A stretch of DNA of 47,894 nucleotides from Mesorhizobium sp. M7A.F.Ca.US.008.03.1.1 (GCF_003997495.1 NZ_RZRU01000008.1:1-47894); one strand, 5' to 3'. Shown: positions 1-8,582, numbered from the stretch's first letter. The notes: generated by a model not told the origin, from the letters alone. Numbers and translations are program-made.

Positions 1-136
1 GGGGTGGGCCGCCGCAAGCACAAGCTAATATAAACCGGCTCCAATGCCTATGGTGCTCGCGGAACGCCTGACGGGCAGTCTAGGCCATCGGGACTAATTG
101 CTGCGCTTTCATTCTGCCAGTAGCGTGTAGGCCTGG

Positions 137-215
137 TCATTTAGCCCACCTTTGTGCCCAGATTGGTCGGCACGCTCACCGTCACCGGTGCTTGGTAACT
201 TGATCGTGCCGACCT
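137..215 (+). repeat. Diverged repeat, copy A
   Basis: About 79 bp align with 22202-22279 in the same orientation, with roughly three quarters of positions identical by eye. Shared blocks include a GCCCACC run, TTGTG, and GGTCGGCACG. In this copy GGTCGGCACG (165-174) is matched by a perfect inverted copy CGTGCCGACC about 30 bases downstream, so a hairpin or a protein-binding palindrome is possible. It may be a remnant of a mobile element or a rhizobial intergenic repeat. I could not name the family. Confidence 0.5.
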
Positions 216-257
216 CCCTTTTGATACATGAACCGATGCCCCTGTGCGGTAAACGAA

Positions 258-296
258 GTAGGCCCGCCGCTGAGGACACAACTACAGCGGCGGGCC
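258..296 (+). terminator. Strong GC hairpin, terminator-like
   Basis: GGCCCGCCGCTG (261-272) pairs perfectly with CAGCGGCGGGCC (285-296) around a 12-base loop, followed by TTGCTTT. The 17-mer starting at 258 recurs at 390-406. A shorter hairpin with the same GCCCGCCG arm occurs at 21556-21586. No gene ends just upstream on the plus strand inside the window, so it may terminate a gene outside it or be a repeat element. Confidence 0.5.
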
Positions 297-389
297 TTGC
301 TTTCGAGACCTGGCCCGGGGTTGGAAGCCAAGCTGCAAACCCAACTTCGATTTCAGAAACAAAAATTTAACGCTTCCCGGCTTTTGCAG

Positions 390-422
390 GTAGGCCCGCC
401 GCTGAGATCACAGCGACAGGCC
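390..422 (+). repeat. Second, imperfect copy of the GGCCCGCCGCTG hairpin
   Basis: The 17 bases at 390-406 are identical to 258-274. The right arm at 411-422 pairs with the left arm at 393-404 except at two positions. The loop is 6 bases instead of 12. This looks like a degenerate duplicate of the hairpin about 130 bp upstream. Confidence 0.45.
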
Positions 423-613
423 CTGCACCAGAGCTTGGACTTGAGGGAGGGAGTGTTCTCACACCAAGCACATTCCGAACTTCGCTTGCGGATGCATGTT
501 CCTCAGGTCAGTGCGAAAAATTTGTGACCCACCCCGTGGCAATTGATCAGCATTGGCCATGGGGGTGCCCAACAAAATGAGGGACAGCATCGTCGCTGCA
601 GCGCCGACGCGTT

Positions 614-1924
614 TCACTCCTCGCGGAATGCTCGCTGGATCTGATCGGCCAGAGGCTTGATGAGATAGGACAGCATCGTGCGGCTGCTGGTCGAGAAGAA
701 CACCTCGACGGGCATGCCGGGCGTCAGGGTCAGTCCACTGAGTCTGGTAAGTTCCGTGCGCGGCAAGACGATATGCACGGTGTAATAGCCGGCGCCGCTT
801 CGCTCGTCGGTGCTGAGATCGGCAGAGATCTTGCTGACGGTCCCGTTGAGCTCAGGCGTGGTGCGCTGATTGAAGGCCGAAAGCCGCAGCGTTGCCGACT
901 GCCCCTGTTTCAGCTGATCAATATCCTGCGGGGCGACGCGGGCTTCGACGGTCAGTCGGTCCGCGACCGGCACGATGAGCATGATCGGTTCGCCCGCAGT
1001 GATGACACCCCCAATCGTATGTACGGCAAGCTGAAGGACGACGCCGGCCTGCGGGCTGCGAATGTCGATGCGCTTGAGCTGGTCCTCGGCCGATACCTTA
1101 CGTTCGATGAGTTCCGAGAGTTTCGCCTGGACCTCGCGCAGTTCGGTGGCGACTCCACTGCGCAGATCCTGATCGATCTGGATGATTTGCAGGCGGATTT
1201 CCGACGTGTGGCCTTTCGACTGCGCTATTGCCGCGGTCAGCTGCCCATGTTCAGCCTCCAGCCGCACGGCCTCGCGCTCGAGGGCGGTGATGCGATCGAT
1301 CGAGACCAGCTTGCGCTTCCATAGTGTGCGCATGCCCCCCAGCTCGGTTCCGATCAGCTTGATTTCCTGACTCTTGGCGTCTCTTTGCTCGGTCAGGCCG
1401 GAGACTTCTTCCGCGAGCTGGGAGATACGTTCCGCCAACTGCGCCTTCTGGCCGGCGCGTGCCTGCCGACGGAACTCGAAGAGCGACCGCTCTCCGGCCA
1501 TTGTGCCGCTAACATCCGGATCGTCCCGACGAGACGTCAGCGACGGCGGAAAACCAATGGCGTCAGCTCCGTCGCGCTCGGCCTCGAGACGTGCCAGGCG
1601 GGCGTCGAGTTCATCCGCGCTCTTGGTGACAATGGCCAGATTGGCGCGGCTGACGGTTTCATCGAGATGAATCAAGACCTGTCCCGCTTGCACGGCATCG
1701 CCTTCGTGCACGAAGATCTGGCCGACCACGCCGCCGGTTGGATGCTGCACCTTTTTGACGCTGGAATCGACAACCAGCTTCCCCGAGGCAATGACTGCGC
1801 CAGAGAGGTCGGTCACCGCGGCAAGGCTGCCCGCTCCACCGACCAGAAGGATGGAGGTCGCAACGCCGCCAAGCAGATAACGTCGAATGGCCCGGTCGAT
1901 CACCGATGTCGCCCTCACTGGCAT
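614..1924 (-). CDS. prsE: Type I secretion periplasmic adaptor (HlyD/PrsE family)
   Basis: This 436-residue protein is the membrane fusion subunit of a type I secretion system, linking the inner-membrane ABC exporter to an outer-membrane TolC-type channel. It has a short cytoplasmic N-terminus, one membrane segment at about residues 15-37, a biotinyl/lipoyl-like strand region (near GGVVGQIFVHEGDAV), a long coiled coil at about 95-280, and a C-terminal beta-barrel region. Length and order match HlyD/PrsE. The ATG shares one base with the stop of the upstream ATPase gene (TGATG), so the two are translationally coupled. No TolC gene is nearby. The symbol is by similarity to the PrsDE system of rhizobia, which exports glycanases such as the one encoded just upstream. 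Confidence 0.88.
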   Translation of the reverse strand: MPVRATSVIDRAIRRYLLGGVATSILLVGGAGSLAAVTDLSGAVIASGKLVVDSSVKKVQHPTGGVVGQIFVHEGDAVQAGQVLIHLDETVSRANLAIVTKSADELDARLARLEAERDGADAIGFPPSLTSRRDDPDVSGTMAGERSLFEFRRQARAGQKAQLAERISQLAEEVSGLTEQRDAKSQEIKLIGTELGGMRTLWKRKLVSIDRITALEREAVRLEAEHGQLTAAIAQSKGHTSEIRLQIIQIDQDLRSGVATELREVQAKLSELIERKVSAEDQLKRIDIRSPQAGVVLQLAVHTIGGVITAGEPIMLIVPVADRLTVEARVAPQDIDQLKQGQSATLRLSAFNQRTTPELNGTVSKISADLSTDERSGAGYYTVHIVLPRTELTRLSGLTLTPGMPVEVFFSTSSRTMLSYLIKPLADQIQRAFREE

Positions 1925-3669
1925 CAGAGCGCCGCCTCTTCAGGGCTTGAGACAACTTTCAAAGGAACACTGATGGGACGGGTCACCTTGGTCATGATCT
2001 CATTCTTCGGGCCAAAGGCCTGAATGCTGCCGTTCGTCATGACAAGGATCTGGTCAAGACTTTGCAACGCGCTCGGCCGATGGGCCACCACGATGGCCAT
2101 GCCGCCCCTGTCGCGCACGCCCTGGATCGCCGCCGTCAAAGCGGCTTCTCCGTCGGCATCGAGATTGGAATTCGGCTCGTCGAGTATGACAAGAAACGGA
2201 TCGCCATAGAGAGCACGCGCCAAGGCGACCCTCTGTCTCTGGCCCGCCGAAAGCGCCGACCCGGCCTCGCCAATGCGCGTTTCATAACCTTCAGGAAGAT
2301 GGACCACCAGATCATGAACACCGGCGGCGCGCGCGGCGGTCAGTATTTTGTTCGAGGGGGGCTGGGGTTCGAAGCGAGCTATGTTCTCGGCAATGGTGCC
2401 GTCGAACAGCTCGACATCCTGCGGCAGATAGCCGATGTGCTTGCCGAGGTCTTCCGACGACCACTGGTCGAGCGTCGCACCGTCCAGCCTGACGGTACCG
2501 CGCACTGGCAGCCAGACACCGGCGATCGCTCTGACGAGCGAGGATTTTCCCGAGGCGCTCGGACCGATGATGCCGAGGCCAGCGCCCTTTTCCAGCACGA
2601 AGCCCGCATCCTGGACGACAAGGCGGCGCTCGCCCGGCGGCGCCACACTGATGCCCTCTACCGAGAGGCGAAACGACGGTGGCGGAAGCGAGACACTTGT
2701 TGCTGCCTCGGGCAGCAGCCCCAGAAGGTGGGTGAGGCGCGTCCAGGCCTGGCGGGCGCTGACGAAGCTCTTCCAATGCGCGATCGCGAGTTCGATCGGT
2801 GCCAGCGCCCGGCTCATCATGATCGAGCTGGCAATCATGATGCCGCCCGTCGCCTCCTGATGGATGACGAGCCAGGCGCCGATCGCCAGGATGCCGGATT
2901 GAAGCATCATGCGCACGACTTTCGAAATCGTTCCGAGCGTCCCCGCCAAATCGCTCGCCTTGGCATTCGTCTTGAGATAGTCGGCGTTGACGGCAGACCA
3001 ACGATCGGCAATGCGTGGACCAAAACCCATTGCCTGAAGCACCTCGACGTTGCGGCGCGTCGCCTCCGCCAGCGTGTTGCGCGCAGCGGCCTGGCTGTTG
3101 GCACGTTTCGCGGGCTCCCGGGTGCGCAGTTCCGCCAGCAAGGTCAGGGCAAACAGAATGATGGCGCCCAATAACGCGGTCATGCCGATCCAGAAATGGA
3201 ACAGGAAGCAGATTGCAAGATAAAGCGGCATCCAGGGCAGGTCGAACAGCGCGGTCGGCCCAGCGCTCGACAGGAACGATCGGACCTGATCGAGGTCCCG
3301 CAATGACTGCAAGCCATCACCGGGGAGCTTCGTACGCAACGGCAGACGCATCAGTGCGGTGTAGACCTGCCCGCTGAGCCGCGCATCGAGCGCCATGCCG
3401 ATACGCACCAGCAGCCGCGATCGGATCAGCTCGAGAGCGCCCTGAAAGAGGAACAGCGTGCCCGCAAACACGCAAAGGCCGACCAGCGTCGGCACGCTGC
3501 GGCCGGGGATGACGCGATCGTAGACCTGCAGCATGAAGAACGAGCCGGTCAACGCCAGGACGTTGATGATTCCGCTCATCAAGGCGATGCCGGCGAATGC
3601 CCGGCGAAAGGAAGCCAACACTGCCGTGAGCGTCGTTCGCGGCGGCTCAGATGGATGGGAGTGAAACAT
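1924..3669 (-). CDS. prsD: Type I secretion ABC permease/ATPase (PrsD family)
   Basis: This 581-residue exporter half-transporter energises secretion of RTX proteins through the inner membrane. A six-helix transmembrane domain fills about residues 20-310. The nucleotide-binding domain follows, with Walker A (GPSASGKSS), a Q-loop, the ABC signature LSAGQRQR, and Walker B/D-loop (VILDEPNSNLD). It lacks the N-terminal C39-like domain found in HlyB, as is usual for the PrtD/PrsD branch. It ends one base into the prsE start, and lies about 100 bp downstream of the glycanase gene on the same strand. That order makes a dedicated substrate plus exporter set likely. Confidence 0.9.
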   Translation of the reverse strand: MFHSHPSEPPRTTLTAVLASFRRAFAGIALMSGIINVLALTGSFFMLQVYDRVIPGRSVPTLVGLCVFAGTLFLFQGALELIRSRLLVRIGMALDARLSGQVYTALMRLPLRTKLPGDGLQSLRDLDQVRSFLSSAGPTALFDLPWMPLYLAICFLFHFWIGMTALLGAIILFALTLLAELRTREPAKRANSQAAARNTLAEATRRNVEVLQAMGFGPRIADRWSAVNADYLKTNAKASDLAGTLGTISKVVRMMLQSGILAIGAWLVIHQEATGGIMIASSIMMSRALAPIELAIAHWKSFVSARQAWTRLTHLLGLLPEAATSVSLPPPSFRLSVEGISVAPPGERRLVVQDAGFVLEKGAGLGIIGPSASGKSSLVRAIAGVWLPVRGTVRLDGATLDQWSSEDLGKHIGYLPQDVELFDGTIAENIARFEPQPPSNKILTAARAAGVHDLVVHLPEGYETRIGEAGSALSAGQRQRVALARALYGDPFLVILDEPNSNLDADGEAALTAAIQGVRDRGGMAIVVAHRPSALQSLDQILVMTNGSIQAFGPKNEIMTKVTRPISVPLKVVSSPEEAAL

Positions 3670-3770
3670 CGTCCTTCACCTCGGGCCCAGCGCGGCGGCA
3701 AGCGGCAATGAACGCGTTCGAGACCAGTTGTTGAAGGATGTCGGTTTCACTCCTTCTTCCAGCATGGCAC

Positions 3771-5162
3771 CTAGATGAACCAATCATTCAGCGCGTAAGC
3801 ATGGACATAGTCGACATGCATTTCAGAAGGGGTGGCAAGCCCGTCGGCGGGCGCTCCCGCCATGCCGCCGACAGCCTGGTCGACCAGCATATACATTGGC
3901 TTGTGCATGTCGGCAGGCGTTGGTGCACGGGCAACTTCGACATCGTCGAAATACCAAACCAGTTCGCTTGGGGTCCAAAGCACCCCATATTTGTGGAACC
4001 CGGCGGTATCCGCTGCGTATACGGTCGAGGTCACTTTTGTATGAGACCCCGTCGCGTTCGAGTGGCTGGTCAGGGTAAGCTTGTTGGGATCCTGGCCGAC
4101 CATCTCCACGGCGTCCAGTTCCGGTGGCCAGGATCCATCCGCCGGAAGAAGCCAGAAGGCCGGCCATGCACCCTGCTTTTCGGGCATGTCGGCTCGAATT
4201 TCGAAATATCCGTAGGTCTGTGCGAAAGAATGGTAGGTCGTCAGCAGGCCTGACGTGTAATCATAGTTGTTTATGTAGGGCTTGATCGCGTCGGGAGCCC
4301 GGGCGGCAGTAATGGTGAGAACACCGTCCTGGACGCTGAACGGATTGACGGAACTCGTGGGGGCGTAGCTGGCGTCGAGATACCACTGAAGCTCGCCGTT
4401 GGTGGTAAGCGTGCTGCCGTTCGGAGCACCCCACCAGAAGTTCGTATCCCAGGTCCCGGTCGAACCACTGTGCAGGTTCAGCGTGTTGAACTCGTCGGAA
4501 AAAGTAAGCGTCAGGTGCGATCGATCCAGGGCGAGATCGAACTGGTTGGCGCTGAACTGGTCGATGGTCTTGTTTGCGAAGACGAGAAACTCGGTTGGCG
4601 ACAGGGTGAGTCGGACGTCGGTTCCCGACTGGACCATATTGGCGTGCACCTGGTCGAAGGAGGTGAAGCCGTAGCCCCCGACGCGTACGGTATCGTCGGC
4701 GCCGAAGTCGAGAATAAGGTCGCTGCCATTGCCTGGATTGACGACAAAAATGTCCGCGCCGGAACCTCCCTTGAGAACATCGTCGCCCTTCAAACTGTCG
4801 AGCGTCTGCTGGCCGGAACCACCGACAATAATATTGTTCAGAGCGTTTCCGAAGGCATATTGTTTATCGCCCGTGACCGTCAGATTCTCAAAATTCGACG
4901 GCAGCCTGTAGCTCATCCAGGTCGAGATCGTATCGATGCCCTCGTTGGGCAGCTCCACCGCTTTGTTTTTCGCGGAGTACAGGTAGTAAATATCGTCGCC
5001 CTTGCCCCCATACATCGTGACGCTGACGCTGCCGTCGCCATACAGCGAATCGTTATAGATACTGCCGTAGAGGGCCGGGCCCGAATTCGTCGCCGAGTAC
5101 CACTTTGCGGAAGACCCACTATAGGGGAGCGGAACGCCCTTGGCATTGGTTACGGTCGCCAT
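3771..5162 (-). CDS. Secreted RTX-repeat glycanase, GH16 family (ExsH-like)
   Basis: The protein of 463 residues is an extracellular endo-beta-glycanase that probably trims exopolysaccharide. RTX nonapeptide-like repeats (GGKGDD, GGSGADIF) sit at about residues 50-150. A GH16 jelly-roll domain at about 215-460 carries the catalytic E-x-D-x-x-E motif (ELDAVE, E348/D350/E353). There is no signal peptide, as expected for a type I substrate. S. meliloti ExsH, exported by PrsDE, has the same architecture and length. The reading frame is open back to a TTG at 5192, but the ATG at 5162 has a GGAG 11 bases upstream and is preferred. No stress-type promoter was seen upstream. Confidence 0.88.
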   Translation of the reverse strand: MATVTNAKGVPLPYSGSSAKWYSATNSGPALYGSIYNDSLYGDGSVSVTMYGGKGDDIYYLYSAKNKAVELPNEGIDTISTWMSYRLPSNFENLTVTGDKQYAFGNALNNIIVGGSGQQTLDSLKGDDVLKGGSGADIFVVNPGNGSDLILDFGADDTVRVGGYGFTSFDQVHANMVQSGTDVRLTLSPTEFLVFANKTIDQFSANQFDLALDRSHLTLTFSDEFNTLNLHSGSTGTWDTNFWWGAPNGSTLTTNGELQWYLDASYAPTSSVNPFSVQDGVLTITAARAPDAIKPYINNYDYTSGLLTTYHSFAQTYGYFEIRADMPEKQGAWPAFWLLPADGSWPPELDAVEMVGQDPNKLTLTSHSNATGSHTKVTSTVYAADTAGFHKYGVLWTPSELVWYFDDVEVARAPTPADMHKPMYMLVDQAVGGMAGAPADGLATPSEMHVDYVHAYALNDWFI

Positions 5163-5640
5163 TTTGCTCACAGCTCCGTTGGTTTGATCCAAGCCCTAAC
5201 ACAATGGAAGGCAAAAGGAGCCGATAGGTTTTGTCTTCCAACTTAGGAGGGTTACCAAAGGGTAAATGCGGAGGGGCCGACGTGTCTGTCTGGCCATCGG
5301 AGGGAATTGAAAGTGTCTCAGGCGGCGCACTCAAACCACAATGAAGGCGTCGGAAGGGCGGCGAACCTGCGCCTAAATCGGTTGTCTCGATTATGCGGAG
5401 ATTTGCTGAGCGCTGACATGGACCTGAAGATAATACCACCGACTGCAATCGCGGATACATCCAGATGACGCCCTTCTGGGAGCGACGTCACGCAGCAAAA
5501 GGAGCCGCGGCTAAGACATCCCGTCAACAGCCAACGGTCTGATGATAGACATGTTATGCCGAGTTTTGTCTGTCAGCCTGTAAATGTGCTCGGACCCGCC
5601 TGCATTTGAACAACTGCCCCCCCTGTGCGATAGCGGGACC
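5163..5640. other. Intergenic region, no gene seen
   Basis: About 480 bases lie between the glycanase start and the stress-type promoter at 5641. It presumably carries the promoter of the minus-strand glycanase-secretion cluster. I could not identify a convincing promoter, operator or small gene in it. Confidence 0.4.
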
Positions 5641-5665
5641 GGAACCTCAAGGCATGTGGAGAGTT
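5641..5665 (+). promoter_or_regulatory. EcfG/RpoE2-type promoter
   Basis: GGAAC at 5641-5645, 17 bases, then GTT at 5663-5665. This is the alphaproteobacterial general stress sigma consensus. Transcription would start near 5672, just before the small ORF at 5694, and could read on into the 5872 and SIR2 genes. Confidence 0.55.
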
Positions 5666-5693
5666 GTCCAGCAGCCCAACTGAGGTTCAAGCC

Positions 5694-5828
5694 ATGGCGC
5701 GACAAGATGCCAATCCCGGCGCTGCCGGGCAGCCGAAATGCCTTCACAACGGGGTAACACCGGCGCGGCAGAAAGCCTCGGGAGCAGAAACATTATTAAC
5801 CAGCATTCCAAGTATGTCGGAGCCATAA
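5694..5828 (+). CDS. Small protein, 44 residues, unknown
   Basis: This short frame begins with ATG after a GAGG nine bases upstream and about 29 bases after an EcfG-type promoter. The product is hydrophilic, with no membrane segment and no domain I recognise. It lies 43 bases before the next gene on the same strand. The promoter and ribosome site favour a real gene, but composition alone does not settle it. The alternative is a leader region for the downstream genes. Confidence 0.38.
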   Translation: MARQDANPGAAGQPKCLHNGVTPARQKASGAETLLTSIPSMSEP

Positions 5829-5871
5829 AGGGCGGCAGGCAAGCCGGGGAATATATGCAGGACGAAGATCC

Positions 5872-6180
5872 ATGAACGTCGCCAACCTCCAGTTAGAAGG
5901 TTTGCTTATGGCGGTCGCGGCCGTCAATAACGCCTTGGTCCGCAGAGGCCTTCTCTCGGTCGATGATATCGACATGGCGTTGAAAAACGCGGAAGCCTCG
6001 TTCACGGTTGATGAGCGCCTCTTCGAGGATATGTCGCCGGCTAACCGCGACGCAGTGTGTTTCCCTTTGCGTCTTTTGCGGCTGGCTAACACCAAGCAGT
6101 TCGAAGCGAGTGTGCCACCGTTTTCCGAGCTGGCCAGGCAGGTGGGGATCACCAAGCAGCCTAACAACGACGAGATGTGA
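5872..6180 (+). CDS. Conserved-looking hypothetical protein, 102 residues
   Basis: The product looks like a small soluble, mostly helical protein. The N-terminal helix is rich in Leu/Ala/Val, followed by a segment reading like 'LLSVDDIDMALKNAE' and a basic middle. I do not recognise a family. The ATG has an AGGACGA element upstream. Its end overlaps a GTG that opens the SIR2 frame, and the likely SIR2 ATG is 41 bases downstream, so the two are probably co-transcribed. It could be a partner or regulator of the SIR2 protein, but that is inference from position only. Confidence 0.65.
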   Translation: MNVANLQLEGLLMAVAAVNNALVRRGLLSVDDIDMALKNAEASFTVDERLFEDMSPANRDAVCFPLRLLRLANTKQFEASVPPFSELARQVGITKQPNNDEM

Positions 6181-6221
6181 GGGAGGAAGGTCGACCTGGG
6201 CGGGTGGCCTCGAAAGACTTG

Positions 6222-7082
6222 ATGAACGATGACCCTGTAGATTCGCTCGCCAACGCAATTCGCCATCGCAGCGCAATTCTGTTTGTTGGGGCAGGGGTGT
6301 CGATCAGTGTTGGACTACCCTCCTGGGAGAAGCTGATAGAGCGGATGGCAAAGGAGCTCGGCGTCGACGACGAATTTTCCACGCGACGCGATCGTTTTCA
6401 AACCCTGGCCGAGTATTATCGGATCAAGCATGGCAGCATCGGGCCACTTCGCAGTTGGATGGACAGAAACTGGTCCGTCCCTAAGGACCGGATCGAGAGA
6501 TCCGAGTTGCATCGTCTCATCGTGGGGCTCGACTTCCCTGTCATCTACACAACTAACTATGACCGGAACCTAGAACTGGCTTATGAGATACACGGTCGGG
6601 ACTACGTGAAAGTGGCCAATGCACGCGATGTAGCGCAGGCCCGCCAAGGCATTACCCACATCGTCAAGTTCCATGGGGATTTCGACGAGGATTCTTCTCT
6701 CGTCCTCACCGAAACGGACTACCTCGATCGCCTCTCCTTCAATTCTCCGCTGGACGTGCGTTTTCGCTCGGATGCACTCGGCAGCACGATCCTCTTCATT
6801 GGCTATAGCCTTTCCGACCCAAACATTCGGTTGCTGTTGCACCGTCTCTGGCAGACGTGGCATCGGTCCGGCTACGAGAAAGATCGCCCGCCCTCGTTCA
6901 TCTTCATGACCAGCCGAAACCCTGTGGAGGAGGCCGTTCTTGGGCGTTGGGGCATTTCGGTCGTCGTCGGCGAAATCGACGAGCCGCAAGCTGCTTTGAT
7001 CGATTTCCTCAGCCGGCTGGCGGAAATAGTTGGGGATGGGGAACTGTCGCCAAACAGCGAGCAACAGGAACAATCGGGGTAA
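6222..7082 (+). CDS. SIR2-like domain protein
   Basis: This 286-residue protein is a stand-alone SIR2-like (Rossmann, NAD-binding) protein. The nucleotide loop [15 protein letters not shown] is at about 21-35, a TTNYDRNLE motif near 110, a candidate catalytic His in FHGDFDE (H151), and [10 protein letters not shown] near 193-202. Proteins of this SIR2_2-like class often act as NAD-depleting effectors in phage defence. That role is family knowledge and is not shown here. No HerA, TIR, Argonaute or other known partner gene is adjacent. The frame is open from a GTG at 6177, but the ATG at 6222 fits the domain start better. A small ORF lies on each side. Confidence 0.82.
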   Translation: MNDDPVDSLANAIRHRSAILFVGAGVSISVGLPSWEKLIERMAKELGVDDEFSTRRDRFQTLAEYYRIKHGSIGPLRSWMDRNWSVPKDRIERSELHRLIVGLDFPVIYTTNYDRNLELAYEIHGRDYVKVANARDVAQARQGITHIVKFHGDFDEDSSLVLTETDYLDRLSFNSPLDVRFRSDALGSTILFIGYSLSDPNIRLLLHRLWQTWHRSGYEKDRPPSFIFMTSRNPVEEAVLGRWGISVVVGEIDEPQAALIDFLSRLAEIVGDGELSPNSEQQEQSG

Positions 7083-7104
7083 ACGGCAGTTCGGCGGGCT
7101 TTCA

Positions 7105-7323
7105 ATGAACGGCCCCATGGCAGAGAATTCCGTCCGGAATTCAACGTTCAATTTCGGCCCTCAACATCTTGCCGTACATGACGTGCTTCGCCTGGCTCTT
7201 GAGTTAAATGGAGATGTCGTTGGATGGCTCGACCTGCATGTCGGGATGCTGAATCGCGGCGCGGAGAAACTGACGAAATACTACCTCAAAGCACTGCCTT
7301 ACTTCGACACCGGTAAAGCCTAA
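7105..7323 (+). CDS. Small hypothetical protein, 72 residues
   Basis: The gene begins 22 bases after the SIR2 stop and ends just before a strong hairpin terminator at 7332, so it is probably the last gene of that transcript. The product has a hydrophobic, Leu/Val-rich centre and a basic, aromatic C-terminus. I recognise no domain. The ribosome site is weak. An alternative start is the Met five codons in. Confidence 0.5.
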   Translation: MNGPMAENSVRNSTFNFGPQHLAVHDVLRLALELNGDVVGWLDLHVGMLNRGAEKLTKYYLKALPYFDTGKA

Positions 7324-7331
7324 ACCTCAAT

Positions 7332-7362
7332 GCGCGTTGCGCCGAGCTTCGGCGCAACGCGC
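7332..7362. terminator. Perfect 14-bp hairpin between convergent genes
   Basis: Bases 7332-7345 pair perfectly with 7349-7362 around a three-base loop. TCTCTTATT follows on the plus strand. It sits between the convergent SIR2 and DUF892 transcripts and can serve both, though neither side has a long T-run. Confidence 0.7.
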
Positions 7363-7395
7363 GATCTCTTATTGGCAAATGACTCTACCGACCGA

Positions 7396-7905
7396 TCAAC
7401 GCTTGGCGTTCTCACTCTCCGACTCGGCCCGCGCGAGGAACTGTTCGGTTGTCGCTGGAATATGGCTTTTCAGCCAGTCCGCCATCGCGACTTCCTCACG
7501 CAGGTTCTCTTCGCAGACCTGGGCGACCTCTGCTTCACCCAGCGATTTGGCAGCGGCGATAAGGATTGTATAGGAGGCGATTTCCATGTGCTCGAACGTG
7601 TAGCTTGCAAGCGATCCTTTCATCACTTCGTCACCGGCGAAGACCCCACTGAGCGACTGCGCCATTGCCGTCAGCTTGCCGCCGGCATCCTTCAGTGTGG
7701 AAGATCCTTGTCCGATGCGGTCGAGACAGGTTTCCAGCCGAGCAGCCTGCTGTCTGGTCTCCTGAATGTGCTGGCGAATCCGCTCGCTGAGCTCAGGATA
7801 GTTCTCAATTCGGTTCAGCTGGCCATTCAACATGGTTTCGGCCTGCTCCTCCATGGCGTGAGCATCCCTGAGCCATTGGACAAGCCATTCGCGCGCTTCT
7901 GACAT
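7396..7905 (-). CDS. Ferritin-like DUF892 protein (YciE/YciF type)
   Basis: This 169-residue all-helical protein belongs to the DUF892/YciF ferritin-like group, thought to form a four-helix bundle with a di-metal centre and linked to stress tolerance. The helices carry Glu/His residues spaced as in the family (MEEQAE, FEHMEIASY, EENLREE). The ATG at 7905 has an AAGGAG site. The frame is open upstream to 7968 but that extension crosses the promoter. An EcfG-type promoter at 7957-7933 is placed to start the mRNA about 20 bases before the ATG, so stress induction is likely. Confidence 0.85.
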   Translation of the reverse strand: MSEAREWLVQWLRDAHAMEEQAETMLNGQLNRIENYPELSERIRQHIQETRQQAARLETCLDRIGQGSSTLKDAGGKLTAMAQSLSGVFAGDEVMKGSLASYTFEHMEIASYTILIAAAKSLGEAEVAQVCEENLREEVAMADWLKSHIPATTEQFLARAESESENAKR

Positions 7906-7932
7906 TTCATATCTCCTTGATGGGTCGGCCAG

Positions 7933-7957
7933 AACTTTCAAAGGGAGATATTGTTCC
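7933..7957 (-). promoter_or_regulatory. EcfG/RpoE2-type promoter of the DUF892 gene
   Basis: On the minus strand GGAAC (7957-7953), 17 bases, GTT (7935-7933). It lies 28 bases before the ATG. It also rules out the longer upstream start of the reading frame. Confidence 0.65.
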
Positions 7958-8325
7958 TCATCGGTCAAGCTGCGGAGTCAGCCTTATTGCAGGCTTTTGC
8001 AGGGTCGGCGCTGCAAGCGGGCCCCTGGCAGTAGGAGAGAATACGGGCGACGGGCATGGTCGCGGTGCCCGCGTCGGCAAAACGCATTTCTGCAGAAATG
8101 ACGAAGCTGCTGCCTGTCGCGGGTTTCCACGATGGATGATCCAAGGAAGAGTTTCGCGTCGGCCCGTATTCTGATGCCCACGCTGCCATGTGGGGCTAAG
8201 CTGTATCTCGCCCGAGCGGCTTCGCATTTTACCGTTCGTTTGCGAAATCAACCCGTAGCTGATGCCGCGTCCAGGGACGAGGCATGTTCACCTGCGGAGA
8301 TATTATCTCACGAACGGATCGCAAT
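7958..8325. other. Intergenic region, no firm gene
   Basis: About 370 bases. A minus-strand frame of 74 codons (8189-7965) ends with a Cys-containing tail. It has no ribosome site and runs into the DUF892 promoter, so it is not called. Nothing else is evident. Confidence 0.4.
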
Positions 8326-8350
8326 GGAACGACAGGGCATTTCGGAGATT
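8326..8350 (+). promoter_or_regulatory. EcfG-like promoter, ATT variant
   Basis: GGAAC at 8326-8330, then 18 bases to TT at 8349-8350 (fits the RpoE2 form GGAAC-N18-TT). The small gene at 8385 starts 34 bases further on. Confidence 0.5.
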
Positions 8351-8384
8351 GGTAAGGAAGTTTTCGCAGCTAAGGAAATGAGCC

Positions 8385-8582
8385 ATGACTTCTTCAGACA
8401 ATTCTTCGGCTGGTATATCATCCCGCCCCGAAAAATCGGGCGGCAGGACCCCGCTAAAGCCGGCGACACCTTCACCGGCCGCAGAGAAAATCTCCGGAGC
8501 AGGCCCTGCGATCGCCGAGCATTCCAAAGACGCCAAGGCGCCCAGAGGCGGTCGTCAGCCTGGGGCTTATGTCAAGGATTAG
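8385..8582 (+). CDS. Small hydrophilic protein, 65 residues
   Basis: The product is rich in Ser, Pro, Ala, Gly and Lys and is likely disordered, ending in a GGRQPGAYVKD tail. There is no membrane segment and no domain known to me. The ATG follows AAGGAAATGAGCC, an acceptable ribosome site, and an EcfG-like promoter lies just upstream. It may be co-transcribed with the gene at 8636. Confidence 0.55.
   Translation: MTSSDNSSAGISSRPEKSGGRTPLKPATPSPAAEKISGAGPAIAEHSKDAKAPRGGRQPGAYVKD

Larger units (their letters stand above)
1..613. other. Intergenic region with hairpins and a diverged repeat, no supported gene
   Basis: No reading frame here has a convincing start, ribosome site and protein-like composition. 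The stretch holds one copy of a diverged repeat (137-215), a strong 12-bp hairpin (261-296), and an imperfect second copy of that hairpin (393-422). The last part lies downstream of the minus-strand secretion genes, so it is their 3' region. No clear T-tract terminator was seen for them. Confidence 0.6.

Noticed and set aside
2062..3174. Plus-strand frame of 370 codons
   Set aside because: It is antisense to the secretion ATPase, with no domain.
7965..8189. Minus-strand frame of 74 codons with a Cys-containing tail
   Set aside because: No ribosome site, and it runs over the DUF892 promoter.
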